NCBI GenBank assembly: GCA_009668015.1
Contig: WJYB01000002.1
Coordinates: 372,001-436,000, forward strand
DNA length: 64,000 bases
From: Enterobacteriaceae bacterium RIT714
GTDB lineage: Bacteria; Pseudomonadota; Gammaproteobacteria; Enterobacterales; Enterobacteriaceae
Direction: 5' to 3'
Shown: piece by piece, positions 27,362 to 37,348 of the stretch
Layout: the number at the start of each line of letters is the position of its first letter
How positions within the stretch are numbered: the stretch's first letter is position 1
Notes under the pieces: model-generated
Database searches by the model: none
Told to the model about the DNA's origin: nothing
The model's input: the letters and a program-made list of their open reading frames with translations, nothing else
Program-made: the position numbers and the translations under genes

Positions 27362-27674
27362 TCCCCTCACCCTAACCCTAACCCTCTCCCCGGAGGGGAG
27401 AGGGGAATGTCCGGTGCGGTCTTTCTGTCTCGCACCAGTGTGGAGAGGAACTGTTCGTGTGGTTTTTCTCCCTCTCCCCTTTGGGGAGAGGGCCGGGGTG
27501 AGGAGACTGTCCAGTGCGGCCTTTCTCCCTCTCCCCTCTGGAGAGAGGGCCGGGGTGAGGAACTGTTCGGAGGGGGTTTTCTCCCTCTCCCCTTTGGGGA
27601 GAGGGCTGGGGTGAGGGACTGTTCGGTGCGGTCTTTCTCCCCTCTCCCCTTTGGGGAGAGGGCTGGGGTGAGGG
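27362..27674. repeat. Tandem array of 56-57 bp palindromic repeats
   Basis: Four regular units begin at 27468, 27525, 27581 and 27637. Each has the hairpin CCCTCTCCCC-TTT-GGGGAGAGGG (small variants), a conserved tail GCTGGGGTGAGG or GCCGGGGTGAGG, and a spacer with ACTGTTCGG and TTTCT. An inverted unit lies at 27362-27405 and a degraded one at about 27427-27465. The array fills nearly all the 404-base gap between ygiQ and ftsP. It is of the REP/BIME kind: palindromic and extragenic, with no coding function. Confidence 0.85.
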
Positions 27675-27681
27675 GATAAAT

Positions 27682-29094
27682 TTACGGCGCTGGGTTCACC
27701 AGCAACTGCCCCACCGAGCCACGATCGGCCATTTCCAGCGTCTGGCTGTGGAACAGGAACGGGAAGTGCGGCCACGAGGGCTGTCCGTAATAGACCAGCA
27801 GTTCGACCTGCCCGTCAACCCAGACGGTGTCTTTCCAGCCACGATCTTCCGGGAACGGCATCGCGCCGTTGATGTTGCGGATCAGGAAACTTACCCCTTC
27901 GATATGAAACGACTGCGGCATCTCTGCGCGAACCGTCCAGCGCTCCCAGCTCCCCTGCTGCGCGGTAATATCAATGCGATTGACGTCCCACAGGGTACCG
28001 TTGATCCCCGGATCGTCGCCCAGGCTGATATCGCGACTGCGCACCGGCGTGCCGCTCATGATCTCCTGCGGTAACAGGCGCATCGGCAGGCTATCGGTCA
28101 CCAGCGGCAGCAATCCCGTTGGTCGCAGGGTTAATACCAGCGTGGATACCAGAATACTGGAGGGTTCAAAGAAGCCGCGAATACGGTCAACAATACCCGC
28201 CGCCTCGCCGCAGGTAATCGACACTTCATCCCCGTTAGTCATATCAACAAGGATTTCGCGACGCTCGCCCGGAGCCAGCGCCAGCTGTTTGACCGAGACC
28301 GGTGCAGGCAAAAAGCCCTGATCGCCGGAAATCACATGCAGCGCGCGGCCATCGCTCATCTGCAGCTGATAACGGCGTGAGTTTGATGCATTCAGCAGAC
28401 GCAGACGCACCCAGCCGCGAGACACCTCGACATACGGACTCTGCGCACCGTTAACCAGCAGCGTATCGCCAACAAAGCCTCCGCTTCCCGGCTCGCTGTA
28501 TTCAGGCGTACCAAAATTATCCAGGCGTTTATCCTGGATAATGATCGGAAAATCATCCACGCCATAATGGTTCGGGATCGGCAGCGATTTACTGACGTCA
28601 TCTTCCACCAGCCACATTCCCGCCAGGCCGTTATAGACCTGCTGCGCGGTGCGGTTTGGCGTATTGGCGTGATACCACAGCGTGGCGGCGCTCTGACGAA
28701 CAGGCAGCACCGGCGCCCAGTCGGCGTTCGGTGACATCATGCGCGCCGCGCCGCCCATCAGCGGGCCTGGCACCTGCAATCCGCTGATGGTCATCGCGAC
28801 GTTTTCTGTCAGGCGGTTGCTGTAAATCAGCTTAACGTCGTCACCGCTCCAGACGCGGATCGTTGGCCCCAGATAGCGACCGTTAATGCCCCAGACCGAT
28901 GCCCGGGTTCCTTGGGTGAAGGACCAGTGGGAACGCTGCATCGTCAGGAAAAGCGGCTGCCCGCGGCGGGATTCCAGTAACGGCGGTATGGGCAGCGGCT
29001 GCTGCTGCCCGGCGGCGTTGGCTGTCAGCGGAACCGCGCCAGCACAAAGGGCGATTCCCGAAGCCTGAATAAACTGACGCCGACTGAGTGACAT
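27682..29094 (-). CDS. ftsP: Cell division protein FtsP (SufI), multicopper oxidase fold
   Basis: This 470-residue periplasmic protein is exported by the Tat system: the N-terminus has SRRQFIQ followed by a hydrophobic stretch and AxA-type cleavage (about residue 27, TANA). It has three cupredoxin domains like multicopper oxidases but, as in E. coli SufI, the C-terminal copper-ligand His motifs are missing. It protects or stabilises the divisome under stress. It is followed upstream by plsC on the same strand, 57 bases apart, as in E. coli. Confidence 0.96.
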   Translation of the reverse strand: MSLSRRQFIQASGIALCAGAVPLTANAAGQQQPLPIPPLLESRRGQPLFLTMQRSHWSFTQGTRASVWGINGRYLGPTIRVWSGDDVKLIYSNRLTENVAMTISGLQVPGPLMGGAARMMSPNADWAPVLPVRQSAATLWYHANTPNRTAQQVYNGLAGMWLVEDDVSKSLPIPNHYGVDDFPIIIQDKRLDNFGTPEYSEPGSGGFVGDTLLVNGAQSPYVEVSRGWVRLRLLNASNSRRYQLQMSDGRALHVISGDQGFLPAPVSVKQLALAPGERREILVDMTNGDEVSITCGEAAGIVDRIRGFFEPSSILVSTLVLTLRPTGLLPLVTDSLPMRLLPQEIMSGTPVRSRDISLGDDPGINGTLWDVNRIDITAQQGSWERWTVRAEMPQSFHIEGVSFLIRNINGAMPFPEDRGWKDTVWVDGQVELLVYYGQPSWPHFPFLFHSQTLEMADRGSVGQLLVNPAP

Positions 29095-29151
29095 ATGTGC
29101 TCCATGTGAAACAACTAAAGACGTGGGAATTCATTTCCCTTTAACTCCGGC

Positions 29152-29889
29152 TTAAATCTTACCGGAGGCTTCTCGCTCTGCGACTTCTTTGTCGAGTATT
29201 TCGATTTGGCGAGCCATCAGCTCACGGCAATGTGCAGCCAGTTCACGAACCTGATCTTTACCATACTGACTGGTATCCACCGGCGGCAGCATCTCCACAA
29301 TCACCAGTCCGTTTTTCAGACGGTTAAGATTAATTTTATTAGAAGTATTGGAAACGCACACAGGAATAATCGGTACACCTGCCGCAATTGCGGCGTGAAA
29401 CGCGCCAGTTTTAAACGGCAGCAGACCACGTCCACGGCTGCGCGTCCCTTCCGGGAACATCCAGATGGAAATTTTGCGCTTCTTAAACTGATTAACCACT
29501 TCACCGATGGTGCTGTGCGCTTTTGCGCGGTTATTACGGTCGATCAGCAAGTTACCGGTAAGCCAGTAAAGCAGACCGAAGAACGGCACCCACAGCAGAC
29601 TCTTTTTACCCACTGTTACCGTCGGCGGCAGCACGATGTTCGCGGCGGTGACCATATCGTAGTTATTTTGATGATTACCGATATAGATGGCGTTGCCGAA
29701 GTTTTCGGCCCCTTCTGGCAAGCGGGTTTCGACCTTCAGGCCGTACAGCGGCGCCAGTCGACCAAACATGCGACCAAACGTCGAAACATGCTTTGGATTA
29801 CGTGGGCTAAACAGGCAGTAAATACAGCCAAACACGCACACCAGGATGCAGTAGATAACAGTGAGAATAACACGAACAATGAATAGCAT
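29152..29889 (-). CDS. plsC: 1-acyl-sn-glycerol-3-phosphate acyltransferase PlsC
   Basis: This 245-residue inner-membrane enzyme adds the second acyl chain to lysophosphatidic acid, giving phosphatidic acid. The catalytic HX4D motif is His73-Asp78 (NHQNNYD) and the substrate motif FPEGTRS is near 145. One hydrophobic helix (about 5-27) anchors the N-terminus. I chose the ATG at 29887-29889, which matches the E. coli protein start and length. An in-frame start ten codons upstream is not supported by the family. It lies downstream of parC in the same direction. Confidence 0.96.
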   Translation of the reverse strand: MLFIVRVILTVIYCILVCVFGCIYCLFSPRNPKHVSTFGRMFGRLAPLYGLKVETRLPEGAENFGNAIYIGNHQNNYDMVTAANIVLPPTVTVGKKSLLWVPFFGLLYWLTGNLLIDRNNRAKAHSTIGEVVNQFKKRKISIWMFPEGTRSRGRGLLPFKTGAFHAAIAAGVPIIPVCVSNTSNKINLNRLKNGLVIVEMLPPVDTSQYGKDQVRELAAHCRELMARQIEILDKEVAEREASGKI

Positions 29890-30014
29890 AGCGACCTCTG
29901 AAGCCCCAACAGCTGACAATTATATACTCCAACGCGAGTCAGGTAAGGACTTAATGTATAGACGGAAAATTTTTAGCGAGAACCCCCTCCTGAAAAGAGG
30001 GGGGAGAGGCTACA

Positions 30015-32273
30015 TTACTCTTCGCTGTCGCCCGGTGTAGCGCGGTGCGGAGAGTCGATCTCCACCCGATCAATCCGCTGCAGGCCACGCATCAGCGAGC
30101 CACGGCGTCCGCGTTCACCGACCACTTTCTGCAACTCTTCCGGACGCAGTTTAATTTTGCGTTTGCCGACGTGGATCGTCAGCGTGCTCTGCGGCGGCAG
30201 AATAAACAGATGCGCCAGCCCGTCTTCGCCTTTTGCCGCTTCCGCTGACGGAATGTTGATGATCTTATTGCCTTTGCCTTTCGACAGCTGCGGCAGGTCG
30301 CTGACCGGGAACATCAGCATCCGTCCGGCGGTGGTGATCGCCAGTAGCATATCGCTCTCGTTCTCGATCACCAGCGGCTGCATCACATGGGCATTTTCCG
30401 GCAAGCTGATCATGGCCTTACCGGCACGGTTGCGCGCGATCAGATCGTTGAAGGTGCAAATAAAACCGTATCCGGCGTCTGAGGCCATCAGCAGTTTTTG
30501 CTCTTCGTTTTCCATCAGCATGTGATCAACGCTTGCGCCTGGCGGCAGAGTCAGCTTGCCGGTAATCGGCTCGCCCTGACCGCGCGCCGATGGCAGCGTG
30601 ATCGGATCGATGGCGTAACTGCGCCCGGTGGAGTCGATAAACACCACCGGCTGGTTGCTCTTGCCTTTCACCGCCGATTTGAAGCTGTCGCCAGCTTTAT
30701 AGCTCAGGCCTGGAGCGTCAATATCGTGACCTTTGGCACTGCGTACCCAACCGCTTTGAGAGAGAACAATCGTGACCGGCTCGGAGGGCAGCATATCGTG
30801 CTCATTCATCGCCTTCGCTTCTTCACGCTCGTGCAACGGGGAGCGACGATCGTCACCAAAGGCATCAGAATCTGCCTGCAGCTCTTTCTTCAGCAGCGTG
30901 TTCATCTTGCGTTCAGACGCCAGAATCGCCTGCAGTTGGTCGCGCTCTTTTTCCAGCTCGTTCTGTTCACCGCGGATCTTCATCTCTTCCAGTTTGGCGA
31001 GATGGCGCAGTTTTAATTCGAGGATCGCTTCCGCCTGCGTTTCGCTGATACCAAAACGCGACATCAGCGCGGGCTTCGGCTCATCCTCAGCACGGATAAT
31101 CTCGATCACTTCGTCGATATTGAGAAACGCCACCAGCAAGCCTTCAAGGATATGCAGGCGTTTCAGCACTTTCTCAAGACGATAGTTCAGGCGACGGCGG
31201 ACGGTATCGCGACGGAACGCCAGCCATTCGGTCAGGATCTCCAGCAGGTTTTTCACCGACGGGCGACCATCCAGACCAATCATGTTCAGGTTGATGCGAT
31301 AGCTTTTTTCCAGATCGGTGGTCGCGAACAGGTGGTTCATCACCTGCTCCATATCCACGCGGTTGGAACGCGGCACGATCACCAGACGGGTCGGGTTTTC
31401 GTGGTCGGATTCATCACGCAGATCGTCCACCATCGGCAGCTTTTTATTGCGCATCTGGGCGGCGATTTGCTCCAGCACTTTTGCGCCTGAGACCTGGTGC
31501 GGCAGCGCAGTGATCACCACCGCGCCGTCTTCTTTGGTCCACACCGCACGCATACGCACGGAGCCACGGCCATTCTGATAGATTTTGCGGATTTCGGCGC
31601 GCGACGTGATGATCTCCGCTTCGGTCGGATAATCCGGCCCCTGCACGATATCCAGCACTTCATCGAGCGTCGTTTTAGGCTGCTCAATCAGGGTGATGGC
31701 GGCTTTGGCCACTTCGCGCAGGTTGTGCGGTGGAATGTCGGTCGCCATACCAACGGCGATACCGGTTGTCCCGTTCAGCAGGATGTTCGGCAGACGCGCA
31801 GGCAGCATTTTCGGCTCCTGCATCGTGCCGTCGAAGTTCGGCACCCAGTCAACCGTCCCCTGGCCCAGCTCACCGAGCAGCACTTCGGCATATTTGGACA
31901 GACGGGATTCGGTATAACGCATCGCGGCGAAGGATTTCGGATCGTCCGGTGCCCCCCAGTTTCCCTGGCCGTCGACCAGCGGATAACGGTAGGAGAACGG
32001 CTGCGCCATCAGCACCATGGCTTCATAGCAGGCGCTGTCGCCATGCGGATGGTATTTACCCAACACATCGCCGACGGTACGGGCGGATTTTTTGAATTTG
32101 GCGCTGGCGCTCAGGCCCAGTTCAGACATCGCGTAAACGATGCGACGCTGAACGGGTTTCAGGCCATCGCCGATAAACGGCAGTGCCCTGTCCATGATGA
32201 CGTACATGGAATAGTTCAGATAGGCGTTTTCAGTGAATTCATGTAGCGCGAGGCGCTCTGCCATATCGCTCAT
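30015..32273 (-). CDS. parC: DNA topoisomerase IV subunit A (ParC)
   Basis: This 752-residue subunit breaks and rejoins DNA to separate daughter chromosomes and works as ParC2ParE2. The catalytic tyrosine is Tyr120 (AAMRYTE). The quinolone-resistance region reads GDSACYE with Ser80 and Glu84, the sensitive wild-type state. The C-terminal beta-pinwheel starts near residue 500. Length equals that of E. coli ParC. Its partner parE lies 9 kb away in the window, separated by ygiW-qseBC-mdaB-ygiN and a carbohydrate cluster. Confidence 0.98.
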   Translation of the reverse strand: MSDMAERLALHEFTENAYLNYSMYVIMDRALPFIGDGLKPVQRRIVYAMSELGLSASAKFKKSARTVGDVLGKYHPHGDSACYEAMVLMAQPFSYRYPLVDGQGNWGAPDDPKSFAAMRYTESRLSKYAEVLLGELGQGTVDWVPNFDGTMQEPKMLPARLPNILLNGTTGIAVGMATDIPPHNLREVAKAAITLIEQPKTTLDEVLDIVQGPDYPTEAEIITSRAEIRKIYQNGRGSVRMRAVWTKEDGAVVITALPHQVSGAKVLEQIAAQMRNKKLPMVDDLRDESDHENPTRLVIVPRSNRVDMEQVMNHLFATTDLEKSYRINLNMIGLDGRPSVKNLLEILTEWLAFRRDTVRRRLNYRLEKVLKRLHILEGLLVAFLNIDEVIEIIRAEDEPKPALMSRFGISETQAEAILELKLRHLAKLEEMKIRGEQNELEKERDQLQAILASERKMNTLLKKELQADSDAFGDDRRSPLHEREEAKAMNEHDMLPSEPVTIVLSQSGWVRSAKGHDIDAPGLSYKAGDSFKSAVKGKSNQPVVFIDSTGRSYAIDPITLPSARGQGEPITGKLTLPPGASVDHMLMENEEQKLLMASDAGYGFICTFNDLIARNRAGKAMISLPENAHVMQPLVIENESDMLLAITTAGRMLMFPVSDLPQLSKGKGNKIINIPSAEAAKGEDGLAHLFILPPQSTLTIHVGKRKIKLRPEELQKVVGERGRRGSLMRGLQRIDRVEIDSPHRATPGDSEE

Positions 32274-32360
32274 TAAATGTCATTCCTCAACTCAGAAACC
32301 TGCGGGTTTCAGGCAATATTGCCGCAGATACTACCCTATCTGACGAGTTGAGTCACAAAG

Positions 32361-32388
32361 AAAAAGGGCCGCAGAATCGGCCCTTTTT
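32361..32388. terminator. Terminator between ygiW and parC
   Basis: A perfect eleven-base-pair stem AAAAAGGGCCG/CGGCCCTTTTT with a six-base loop and runs of A and T on both sides lies right after the ygiW stop. It separates ygiW transcription from parC. Confidence 0.88.
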
Positions 32389-32392
32389 GACA

Positions 32393-32794
32393 TTATTTGT
32401 CCAGCTTGATGACTTGTTTGACGTCGATTTCGAACTCATTCCACTCTTTATCAACTTTACCCTGAATCTCTACCTTGTCCTGGGGGGTGATGGTCTGACC
32501 GTTCCAGCGTTTGTGGTCGATTTCCACGTTCACAGTGCCGGTGGTATCGCGGAACAGGTAACGGTCGTCAGACAGGCGCTCGGTAATGTTACCGCGCAGC
32601 TTCACCCAGCTGTCGTCCTTCTGATCTTTCACTTTTAACGCCGTGGTGAGGTTAGCGTCGTTATCGACAAAACCACCCTGCTGGGTTTGCGTTTGGGTTT
32701 GTGTCGCCGTTGGGCCGTTGAATCCCCCTTGCGCCGCAAAAACAGGGGCAGTGGTCATCATCATGATGGCGGTAATAGCAGCAAATTTTTTCAT
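32393..32794 (-). CDS. ygiW: YgiW, periplasmic OB-fold (BOF) stress protein
   Basis: This 133-residue periplasmic protein has a signal peptide (cleavage near AxA at about residue 20, APVFAAQGG) and a bacterial OB-fold domain (DUF388/BOF) over about 50-133, ending [10 protein letters not shown]. It is related to E. coli YgiW and is linked to stress and the QseBC system. Between the signal and the fold is a Thr-Gln repeat (TQTQTQTQ) that is longer than in E. coli. I chose the ATG at 32792-32794, which gives the signal peptide; a start 12 codons upstream does not. It is divergent from qseB. Confidence 0.92.
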   Translation of the reverse strand: MKKFAAITAIMMMTTAPVFAAQGGFNGPTATQTQTQTQQGGFVDNDANLTTALKVKDQKDDSWVKLRGNITERLSDDRYLFRDTTGTVNVEIDHKRWNGQTITPQDKVEIQGKVDKEWNEFEIDVKQVIKLDK

Positions 32795-32844
32795 CGTTAT
32801 CTCTCCCTTTAATGTCGTTTCGAGGTCCATTAAACAGGGTAATC

Positions 32845-32861
32845 CTTAACAATTTCTTAAG
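32845..32861. promoter_or_regulatory. QseB/PmrA-type box in the ygiW-qseB intergenic region
   Basis: CTTAAC-AATTT-CTTAAG is a direct repeat of the CTTAA half-site with 11-base centre spacing, which fits the known PmrA and QseB binding pattern. It is centred between the two divergent genes and so could control both. Confidence 0.65.
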
Positions 32862-32946
32862 GGGAAAATTTATTTATTTTTACTGTACAGGGAACGGTGA
32901 CAAGGGGTTTACTGCTCTGAAAAGGTCACTATCAGGGACAGGACTG

Positions 32947-33606
32947 ATGCGCATTTTACTGATTGAAGACGACAAACTGATCGGCGACGGTATCAAGGCA
33001 GGACTGAGCAAAATGGGCTTTAGCGTTGACTGGTTCACAGAGGGCACGACCGGAAAAGCCGCGCTGTATAGCGCTCCGTACGATGCCGTGGTGTTGGATC
33101 TGACGCTGCCGGGCATGGACGGGCTGGCGATCCTGCGCGAGTGGCGCGAAAAAAGCCACAGCGAGCCGGTGCTGATCCTCACCGCACGCGACGCGCTTAA
33201 CCAGCGCGTTGAAGGCTTACGTCTTGGCGCGGACGACTATCTGTGTAAACCCTTTGCCCTGATCGAGGTCGCGGCGCGGCTCGAAGCGCTGGTACGACGC
33301 AGCCATGGTCAGGCAAGCAGTGAATTGCGCCACGGTAAGGTGACGCTGGATCCCACCCGCCTTCTCGCCACGCTTGATGGCGAAACGCTGGTGCTCAAGC
33401 CAAAAGAGTTTGCCCTGCTGGAACTGCTGATGCGTAACGCCGGGCGCGTCCTGCCGCGCAAACTGATTGAAGAAAAACTCTATACCTGGGACGACGACGT
33501 CTCCAGCAATGCCGTAGAAGTTCACGTCCATCATCTGCGGCGTAAACTCGGCAGCGGATTTATCCGCACCGTCCACGGTATCGGTTACACACTGGGTGAC
33601 GCATGA
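32947..33606 (+). CDS. qseB: Response regulator QseB
   Basis: This 219-residue OmpR-type regulator has a receiver domain (about 1-115) with phosphoacceptor Asp51 ([11 protein letters not shown]), Lys in the CKPFA motif near 101, and a winged-helix output domain (about 125-219). It is the partner of the sensor QseC, linked to flagella, virulence and PmrB cross-talk in E. coli and Salmonella. I chose ATG 32947, which gives the E. coli length; upstream in-frame codons lie in the promoter. Its TGA overlaps the qseC ATG (ATGA). Confidence 0.97.
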   Translation: MRILLIEDDKLIGDGIKAGLSKMGFSVDWFTEGTTGKAALYSAPYDAVVLDLTLPGMDGLAILREWREKSHSEPVLILTARDALNQRVEGLRLGADDYLCKPFALIEVAARLEALVRRSHGQASSELRHGKVTLDPTRLLATLDGETLVLKPKEFALLELLMRNAGRVLPRKLIEEKLYTWDDDVSSNAVEVHVHHLRRKLGSGFIRTVHGIGYTLGDA

Positions 33607-34952
33607 AACTGACGCAACGTCTGAGCCTGAAACTGCGGCTGACTTTACTTTTTCTGCTGCTGTCGCTGGCAGCCTGGCTGGCAGCAAGCGTGGTCGCCTG
33701 GCAGCAGACGACCCATAAGCTTGATAAGCTGTTTGATACGCAGCAAATGCTGTTTGCCAAACGTCTGCTGACGATGGATCTCGACGAGCTGAACGCTCCC
33801 ATTCGGATGCGCGACGTGCCTAAAAAAGCCAAACACGGGCATCTGGACGACGACGCGCTGGCCTTCGCTATCTATTCCACAGACGGAAAAATGCTCCTGC
33901 ACGACGGCGAAAACGGCCGGGAAATTCCCTACCTCTATCGCCGGGACGGCTTCGCTGACGGGCGGCTGAAAGATGACAACGATGCGTGGCGTTTCCTGTG
34001 GCTGAGTGCGCCAAACGGTAAATACCGCGTTGTGGTCGGGCAAGAGTGGGAGTACCGCCAGGAGATGGCGCTGGATATTGTTACTTCGCAGCTGACCCCC
34101 TGGCTGGTGGCGCTGCCGCTGATGCTGGTATTACTCATCGTCCTGCTCGCCCGCGAATTACGGCCCCTCAAAAAGCTGGCGCAGGCACTACGCCGCCGTT
34201 CGCCGGACGCCACAGATACGCTGGCCACCGACGGCGTTCCAACCGAAGTCCGCCCGTTGCTCGATGCGCTCAATCATCTTTTTGCCCGCACGCAGGAGAT
34301 GATGACGCGTGAGCGTCGCTTCACCTCTGATGCCGCACATGAGCTGCGCAGTCCGTTGACGGCGCTGAAAGTCCAGACCGAAGTGGCGCAGTTATCGCTG
34401 GACGATCGCGCAGCCCAGGAAAAAGCGTTCCGCCAGTTGCATGCGGGAATCGACCGGGCATCACGGCTGGTGGAGCAACTCCTCACGCTGTCGCGGCTCG
34501 ATTCGCTGGAAAATCTCGATGATATCGAGTCCATTCCGCTCGCCGATTTGCTGCAATCCGCCGTGATGGATGCTTACCATCCGGCGCAGCAGGCGGGGAT
34601 AGACATCCGTCTGAACATCACCGCCCTTGATGTTACGCGTTCTGGTCAGCCCCTGCTGCTGGGCCTGCTGATACGCAATCTTCTCGATAACGCGGTGCGC
34701 TACAGCCCGCGTGGCAGCGTGGTGGATGTCACGCTAAATGCGCAGAGTTTTACCGTGCGAGACACCGGACCGGGGGTTTCACCCGAGGCGCTGGCGCGCA
34801 TCGGCGAGCGTTTTTATCGCCCGCCGGGCCAGGATGAAACCGGCAGCGGACTGGGGTTATCGATCGTTAAGCGCATCGCCGCGCTGCACGGTATGAGCGT
34901 GCAACTGGCCAACGCCGAGGAAGGGGGATTTGAGGTGACAGTAAGCTGGTAA
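33603..34952 (+). CDS. qseC: Sensor histidine kinase QseC
   Basis: This 449-residue inner-membrane kinase is the same length as E. coli QseC. Helix TM1 (about 12-33) precedes a periplasmic sensing domain (about 34-155), TM2 (about 160-180), a HAMP-like linker, the dimerisation domain with phospho-acceptor His246 ([11 protein letters not shown]) and the ATPase domain with the N box ([12 protein letters not shown]) and DTGPGV/GSGLGLS. It overlaps qseB by four bases. In E. coli ygiZ follows; here mdaB comes next. Confidence 0.96.
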   Translation: MKLTQRLSLKLRLTLLFLLLSLAAWLAASVVAWQQTTHKLDKLFDTQQMLFAKRLLTMDLDELNAPIRMRDVPKKAKHGHLDDDALAFAIYSTDGKMLLHDGENGREIPYLYRRDGFADGRLKDDNDAWRFLWLSAPNGKYRVVVGQEWEYRQEMALDIVTSQLTPWLVALPLMLVLLIVLLARELRPLKKLAQALRRRSPDATDTLATDGVPTEVRPLLDALNHLFARTQEMMTRERRFTSDAAHELRSPLTALKVQTEVAQLSLDDRAAQEKAFRQLHAGIDRASRLVEQLLTLSRLDSLENLDDIESIPLADLLQSAVMDAYHPAQQAGIDIRLNITALDVTRSGQPLLLGLLIRNLLDNAVRYSPRGSVVDVTLNAQSFTVRDTGPGVSPEALARIGERFYRPPGQDETGSGLGLSIVKRIAALHGMSVQLANAEEGGFEVTVSW

Positions 34953-35058
34953 GCCAATTATTGCGTATACAGCAAAAGACTTTGCACATTTTGCTCATTT
35001 TTCCGCACCGTTATTACGGGTAACATGACTGCCAAACTTGCCAGTCTGAGGACAAATA

Positions 35059-35640
35059 ATGAGCAACATTCTGATTATCAACGGTGCGAAAAAATTTGCG
35101 CACTCCAACGGCCAACTGAATGACACCCTGACCGAGGTCGCGGATGGTTTCCTGCGCGACGCCGGGCATGATGTTAAAGTGGTGCGCGCCGACAGCGATT
35201 ACGACAATAAAACCGAAGTGCAGAACTTCCTGTGGGCCGACGTGATTATCTGGCAGATGCCGGGCTGGTGGATGGGCGCGCCGTGGACCGTGAAAAAGTA
35301 CATGGATGATGTCTTCACCGAAGGCCACGGTTCGCTGTACGCCAGCGATGGCCGTAGCCGTTCAGATGCCGCTAAAAAATACGGTTCTGGCGGCCTCCTG
35401 CATGGCAAAAAATACATGCTGTCTCTGACGTGGAACGCGCCGCTGGATGCCTTTACCGATCAAGATCAGTTCTTCCATGGCGTGGGTGTTGACGGCGCTT
35501 ATCTGCCCTTCCATAAAGCCAACCAGTTCCTCGCGCTGGAGCCGCTGCCAACCTTTATCGTCAACGACGTGATTAAAATGCCGGACGTGCCGAGCTATAT
35601 CGCAGAATATCGCAAGCATCTCGCCGAGATTTTTGGTTAA
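35059..35640 (+). CDS. mdaB: NADPH:quinone oxidoreductase MdaB
   Basis: This 193-residue flavodoxin-like FAD enzyme is the same length as E. coli MdaB. It reduces quinones by two electrons, avoiding semiquinones. It has the N-terminal FAD phosphate-binding stretch (INGAKKFAHSNGQLN), PGWWMGAPWTVKKY and the conserved C-terminal DVPSYIAEYRKHL. GAGGACAAATA precedes the ATG. It sits before ygiN, whose product uses the same quinone/quinol pair. The two may form a menadione redox cycle. Confidence 0.96.
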   Translation: MSNILIINGAKKFAHSNGQLNDTLTEVADGFLRDAGHDVKVVRADSDYDNKTEVQNFLWADVIIWQMPGWWMGAPWTVKKYMDDVFTEGHGSLYASDGRSRSDAAKKYGSGGLLHGKKYMLSLTWNAPLDAFTDQDQFFHGVGVDGAYLPFHKANQFLALEPLPTFIVNDVIKMPDVPSYIAEYRKHLAEIFG

Positions 35641-35725
35641 CTGGTCGTTCAAAAGTAGATCCGAAATACTTCGCGTTGCCGCAAGACGGCAGCCCGGAGT
35701 GTGAAGGGTATAGAAGGAGTTAACC

Positions 35726-36040
35726 ATGCTTACCGTTATTGCTGAAATCCGTACTCGTCCGGGCCAACATCATCGCCAGGCGGTACTGGATGAGTTTGCG
35801 AAAATTATTCCGACCGTCCTGAAAGAAGAGGGCTGCCATGGCTACGCGCCGATGGTAGACACCGCTGCAGGCGTGAGCTTCCAGACCACCGCACCAGACT
35901 CAATCATCATGGTTGAACTGTGGGAAACCGTGCCGCACCTGGAAGCCCATCTGCAAACCGCGCACATGAAAGCGTGGAGCGAAGCAGTAAAAGGCAATGT
36001 TCTGGAAACGCATATCCGCATTCTGGAGCAAGGGGTTTAA
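35726..36040 (+). CDS. ygiN: Quinol monooxygenase YgiN
   Basis: This 104-residue ABM-superfamily protein is the same length as E. coli YgiN. It oxidises menadiol to menadione in vitro and acts as a dimer with a ferredoxin-like fold. The typical ABM residues (MLTVIAEIRTRPGQ, EEGCHGYAPM, LWETVPHLEAHLQT) are present. GAAGGAG precedes the ATG. In E. coli the next gene is parE; here a carbohydrate cluster is inserted after the terminator. Confidence 0.96.
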   Translation: MLTVIAEIRTRPGQHHRQAVLDEFAKIIPTVLKEEGCHGYAPMVDTAAGVSFQTTAPDSIIMVELWETVPHLEAHLQTAHMKAWSEAVKGNVLETHIRILEQGV

Positions 36041-36052
36041 GTTTTTGCATTT

Positions 36053-36080
36053 TGCCGGGCGACACTGCGTTTGCCCGGCA
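36053..36080. repeat. REP-like palindrome after ygiN
   Basis: TGCCGGGCGACACTGCGTTT and GCCCGGCA form an inverted repeat typical of the GCCGGG-type REP sequences of enterobacteria. It stands just before the terminator of ygiN. Confidence 0.5.
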
Positions 36081-36099
36081 TTCAAAACCTGACCCATAT

Positions 36100-36131
36100 G
36101 CCCGGTAAGCTTTGCGCCACCGGGCTTTTTT
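36100..36131 (+). terminator. Intrinsic terminator of mdaB-ygiN
   Basis: GCCCGGT pairs with ACCGGGC around a 12-base loop and is followed directly by six T residues. It ends two bases before the stop codon of the convergent GH88 gene. Confidence 0.8.
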
Positions 36132-36132
36132 A

Positions 36133-37320
36133 TTACCAGTACAGCTTCCAGCTCTGGGTGAAACGCACCAGCGCTTCAACGTAGAAGTAATCCCCCCAGC
36201 TCGCGCACTCATCCACCCCTTTATTGCTCGCCAGATGATAGACCGAGTGTTTCAGTAAGCCGTTGCCCTTCTCGTCTTTCCCCATCAGATAATGTTTTGT
36301 CAGCGATGACATAATGCCTTTCGCCCACTCCAGATAGCGCTCGCGATCCGGATCGGTCACCGGCAGGTGTTTCACCAGCTCCAGCAGGCCGCACACCGCA
36401 ATCGCCGCCGATGACGAATCACGCAGCGCATCCGTGCCCACCAGCGCCAGATCCCAGTGACAGACGTTATCTTGCGGAAGACGGTTGAGGAAATAGTTCG
36501 CCAGCCGTTTTGACAGGGCGATCATCGTCTCGTCGCCGGTGTAGATATAACTCAGCAGGAAACCATAAATACCCCACGCCTGTCCGCGCGACCAGCAGGA
36601 GTCATCGGCATAGCCCTGCTGGGTATTGCCGTAGCGCGGTGCGCCGGTGTTCACATCCATATAATAGGTATGGAAAGTCGAGGCGTCTTCGCGAATCAGA
36701 TAAGTTGCCGCCTGCTGCACATGCGCTTTTGCGGCTTCAGCAAAGCGCGGATCGCCGGTCTGCTCGGTGGCCCAATAGAGCAACGGCAGATTCATGTTGC
36801 AGTCGATAATCATGCGTCCGGCCTGTTCCGGGTCGGACAGATCGCCCCACGCCTGGATGATTTTCGCCTTCTCATGGAAGCGCTCAAGGAGTGCCTCGGC
36901 CGCCAGCAGCGAGAAACCGCGCGCCTCACGATTACCGGTCAAACGCCAGGCCGCCACGCAGGACAGGGTATACAGAAAACCTAAATCGTGGGTATTGGTA
37001 TCATTGCGCCCGGCGATGCGCACGCCAAACGAACGCACGTTTTTCTCGGCCAGGGTGCGGAATTTCTCGTCACCGCTCATTTCCCACGCCAGCCACAGCT
37101 GCCCGGTCCAGAAACTGGTGGTCCACTCCACATTTTCTGTCAGCGGGTAGTATCCATCCTTGCAGGTTTCTGCCGGGAATTTTTCACCGAACTCCGTTAA
37201 ATGACGGCTAATCAGTTCGAGGACATGATCCCGCGCCGAGCTTAATTCATCGCTGAACACGCGCGCATCAACGGGTGCAGGAATATCGGACAGGCGTTCC
37301 TCTGCGATACGATTTAACAT
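36133..37320 (-). CDS. Unsaturated glucuronyl hydrolase, glycoside hydrolase family 88
   Basis: This 395-residue (alpha/alpha)6-barrel hydrolase, cytoplasmic with no signal peptide, removes 4,5-unsaturated uronic acid from the end of oligosaccharides made by polysaccharide lyases. Two Asp residues match the family: Asp112 in THDLGF and Asp173 in IIDCNMNLPLL. Their spacing of 61 equals that of Asp88 and Asp149 in the Bacillus enzyme. AAGGAA is well placed before the ATG at 37318-37320; a start 19 codons upstream lacks a site and overlaps the MFS gene. It is the third gene of the DUF2264-MFS-GH88 operon. The exact substrate (glycosaminoglycan, xanthan or pectin type) cannot be told. Confidence 0.88.
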   Translation of the reverse strand: MLNRIAEERLSDIPAPVDARVFSDELSSARDHVLELISRHLTEFGEKFPAETCKDGYYPLTENVEWTTSFWTGQLWLAWEMSGDEKFRTLAEKNVRSFGVRIAGRNDTNTHDLGFLYTLSCVAAWRLTGNREARGFSLLAAEALLERFHEKAKIIQAWGDLSDPEQAGRMIIDCNMNLPLLYWATEQTGDPRFAEAAKAHVQQAATYLIREDASTFHTYYMDVNTGAPRYGNTQQGYADDSCWSRGQAWGIYGFLLSYIYTGDETMIALSKRLANYFLNRLPQDNVCHWDLALVGTDALRDSSSAAIAVCGLLELVKHLPVTDPDRERYLEWAKGIMSSLTKHYLMGKDEKGNGLLKHSVYHLASNKGVDECASWGDYFYVEALVRFTQSWKLYW

Positions 37321-37348
37321 ATTTCGGTTCCTTCTTTGACAGCAAAAA

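Noticed and set aside
27362-27674. CRISPR array
   Set aside because: The units are nearly identical end to end, palindromic, with no unique spacers and no cas genes; they fit a BIME-like element.
27329-27775. Open frames on both strands through the palindromic array (repeats of SPLPKGER and similar)
   Set aside because: They are read-through of the 56-57 bp palindromic repeats; no ribosome site, no homology, and they overlap the start of the array and the ftsP end.
30498-32246. Long open frames antisense to parC
   Set aside because: Shadow frames of a GC-rich conserved gene; the parC frame explains the conservation.
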